NCBI RefSeq assembly: GCF_009862785.1 | Contig: NZ_WWHU01000001.1 | Coordinates: 3,162,001-3,226,000, forward strand | Origin: Gordonia sp. SID5947 | GTDB lineage: Bacteria > Actinomycetota > Actinomycetes > Mycobacteriales > Mycobacteriaceae | Length of the DNA: 64,000 nt | Reading direction: 5' to 3' | In this document: one piece after another, positions 62,146-64,000 of the stretch | How the letters are laid out: each line of letters begins with the position of its first letter | How positions within the stretch are numbered: the first letter of the stretch is position 1 | Made by a program: the position numbers and the translations under genes | The notes under the pieces: generated by a model | Database searches by the model: none | What the model was told of the DNA's origin: nothing | Seen by the model: only the letters and a program-made list of their open reading frames with translations

Positions 62146-64000
62146 GCGCCCAACTCTCCTGACTCGTCAGTTCCTGATGCTTGGCGCGGTAGGTCTCGCG
62201 CATCTCCGGGAATCGTTCGCGAAGTTCCCGTACGAGCGCGGCAGATTCCTTGGCCAGCGCGAACATCTTGTCACGGTCGCGCTGTCGGTAGACCACGCCG
62301 CGGCCGTCTGCCGTGGTCACCGTCACGCCGTCCACTCGGCCGAGGCTGAACCAGCGCGCCTCGATCGGCGGATAGTTCGCCTGCGGCACCTCGTGATGAC
62401 GCGGATCGGCCGGACGCGCGTTGTTGAGCACCGACGCCGCGAGCGACTTGATCTTCGCGACGGTGCCCACGGGCACCCGGGTGCCGAGATGGGTCGCCTC
62501 ACCGCTCGTACGTGGCAGCGCGGTCGCCGACGGCAGCACCACCGCGTCGGGATACTGCTTGCGCATCGCCGCGATCTTCGGCAACGCGGTCGGGAGCAGA
62601 TCCCGGATGTGATCGGGACCGGCAAGGAAGTCGCGGATCGCCTCGTTCTGGATCGCGACTGTCGAATACTCCAGGCACAGAAGATGTTTGGACGTGGCCT
62701 TGACCATCGACTTGAGGATTCCGTCGATCGGACCGTCCTGGATCAGCGATGCGACCACCAGACGATTACGCAGGTGGAAATAGGCCTGCCAGTCGATGGC
62801 ATCATCCTTGTCACTCCAGGCCATGTGCCAGATCGCGATGCCCGGCACGGTCGCCGTGGGATATCCGGCCCGCGCCGCGCGCAGCGCGAACTCCCAGTCG
62901 TCCCATTTGATGAACAGCGGCATGGGCAGCCCGATGGACTCCGCACACTCGCGCGGGATCATGCACATCCACCACCCGTTGCCGTCGACGTCGATCCGAC
63001 GATGCAGGTTCTTGGAGTTCTCCCGGTCGCGCAGCGGATGTTTCGCAAAATTGTGGTCGTATTCGACGAACGGCGCCGCGGTCCACATGAAGTTGTGGCG
63101 GTTGATCACCTCGCCCATGCAGTGCAGGTGGCTGCGATCCTGCAGGTTGAGCATCTGTCCGCCGACGAGCATCGGCGTCTTGGCGAATCGGGACATGGCG
63201 AGCGCCCGCAGGATCGAATCGGGCTCGATCATGATGTCGTCATCCATGTAGAGGATGTACGGAGAGTCGGTGAGCCGCAACGCTTCGTACATGATGCGGG
63301 CGTAACCGCCGGAGCCGCCGAGGTTCGGCTGCTCGAAGATGTGCAACCGGTCGCCGAGTGCGTCGGCGGCCTCGCTGTAGCCGGGCTCGTCGATCACCTT
63401 GCGGGTGCCCTGATCGGGCATCAGGACCGCGTCGATCACCTCGTCCACCAACGGATCCGATGTGAGCGCCGCCAGCGCGTTGACCGCGTCGGTCGGACGG
63501 TTGAACGTGGGGATGCCCACGGTGACGCGGCGGGTCTCCGGTCCGGTGGGGCTGTCGATCGGCGCGTACCAGCCGGCCGCGACGATCTCGGTGTCGGTGT
63601 CGGTGGTGATGTCGAACCAGATCCACCCGCCATCCTCGAACGGACCGAGGTCGAGCTCGAATTCCGCGACGCCACGGCCGTTCTCATCGGTGGCGATCAG
63701 GTCTCCCCCGATGCCGATCCGGGAGCCGTCGATCTTGGAGCGGTACAGGTCCACCCGACAGGTGCCGATGACCTCGACGCGCAGCACCACCGATTCCAGG
63801 ATGCTCCACCGCCGCCAGTACGACGCGGCGAACGCGTTGAAGTAGGTCTCGAAACTCACCTCGGACTCGCCACCGACGAGCACCGACGTGCGGCTCGGGG
63901 CGTGCGCCCGACGCGAATTGTCTTCCGACTCGACCAGATACAGCGATCGCACGTCGATCGGCTCACCGGGGCGCGGGAAGATGACCCGCTGCAGGAGCGA
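62126..64000 (-). CDS. glfT2: Galactofuranosyltransferase GlfT2 (5' end outside window)
   Basis: A bifunctional GT2 polymerase that extends galactan with alternating beta-1,5 and beta-1,6 galactofuranose from UDP-Galf. 624 residues are visible; the reading frame stays open to the window edge with SLLQRVIFPRPGEPIDVR, which aligns near the start of Rv3808c (637 residues), so only a few codons are missing. The N-terminal beta-barrel domain, then TVGIPTFNRPTDAVNALAAL, metal motif ILYMDDDIMIEPD, catalytic region FIKWDDWEFALRAARAG, and WHMAWSDKDDAIDWQAYFHL with the metal-ligand His. An in-frame GTG at 63952 is not the true start. Confidence 0.95.
   Translation of the reverse strand, partial: SLLQRVIFPRPGEPIDVRSLYLVESEDNSRRAHAPSRTSVLVGGESEVSFETYFNAFAASYWRRWSILESVVLRVEVIGTCRVDLYRSKIDGSRIGIGGDLIATDENGRGVAEFELDLGPFEDGGWIWFDITTDTDTEIVAAGWYAPIDSPTGPETRRVTVGIPTFNRPTDAVNALAALTSDPLVDEVIDAVLMPDQGTRKVIDEPGYSEAADALGDRLHIFEQPNLGGSGGYARIMYEALRLTDSPYILYMDDDIMIEPDSILRALAMSRFAKTPMLVGGQMLNLQDRSHLHCMGEVINRHNFMWTAAPFVEYDHNFAKHPLRDRENSKNLHRRIDVDGNGWWMCMIPRECAESIGLPMPLFIKWDDWEFALRAARAGYPTATVPGIAIWHMAWSDKDDAIDWQAYFHLRNRLVVASLIQDGPIDGILKSMVKATSKHLLCLEYSTVAIQNEAIRDFLAGPDHIRDLLPTALPKIAAMRKQYPDAVVLPSATALPRTSGEATHLGTRVPVGTVAKIKSLAASVLNNARPADPRHHEVPQANYPPIEARWFSLGRVDGVTVTTADGRGVVYRQRDRDKMFALAKESAALVRELRERFPEMRETYRAKHQELTSQESWARVFGID

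Noticed and set aside
63952..63952. GTG 63952 as the glfT2 start
   Set aside because: The frame remains open to the window edge and the upstream residues align with the N-terminus of GlfT2, so the true start lies outside.

Overview
The window is high-GC actinobacterial DNA carrying the cell-wall core gene set of a mycolic-acid bacterium (order Mycobacteriales). Gene content, the long EmbA/EmbB/EmbC proteins, a PS1-like mycolyltransferase with an LGFP repeat and dispersed GC-rich intergenic repeats point to Gordonia or a close relative. The genus is an inference from gene content, not a database match. I saw no rRNA, tRNA, CRISPR array, insertion sequence or replication origin.

Layout. 1-3900: end of a class V aminotransferase-like gene (-), proteasome activator bpa, then wzm-wzt-glfT1 (galactan export and priming). 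3955-10650: accessory metabolic genes (PPOX and LLM F420-type enzymes, GtrA-family protein, aldo/keto reductase, secreted lipase, FAD oxidoreductase, DUF72). 11169-16114: dprE1-dprE2-aftA plus an MBL-fold hydrolase. 16163-18851: small regulated genes (ArsR/SRPBCC, a SoxR-boxed ABM protein, DUF389, aroQ). 18921-36045: five Emb arabinosyltransferases, namely embC and two divergent embA-embB pairs. 36163-43279: accessory genes (MpaB-like, VIT1-like, DUF222-HNH under a LexA box, mqo with a LysR regulator, EAL-like/DICT). 43322-52230: accD4-pks13-fadD32 (mycolic acid condensation). 52481-58160: LLM enzyme, Culp6-type cutinase, DUF732 lipoprotein and two antigen-85 family mycolyltransferases. 58492-64000: aftB, ubiA, a PAP2 phosphatase and glfT2, tightly coupled on the minus strand.

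Together these genes make decaprenyl-phosphoryl-arabinose (UbiA, PAP2, DprE1, DprE2). They build and export galactan (GlfT1, GlfT2, Wzm, Wzt), add arabinan (AftA, Emb, AftB), make mycolic acids (AccD4, FadD32, Pks13) and attach them to arabinan (antigen 85 proteins). The order largely follows the M. tuberculosis region Rv3778c-Rv3808c as I recall it, with accessory blocks inserted and the embAB pair doubled.

Sequence quality. Eight conserved genes are split by single-base frameshifts, nine events in all (pks13 has two). Every event is best explained by one missing base in a short G or C run. I treat these as likely sequencing or assembly errors and annotate each such gene as one CDS.
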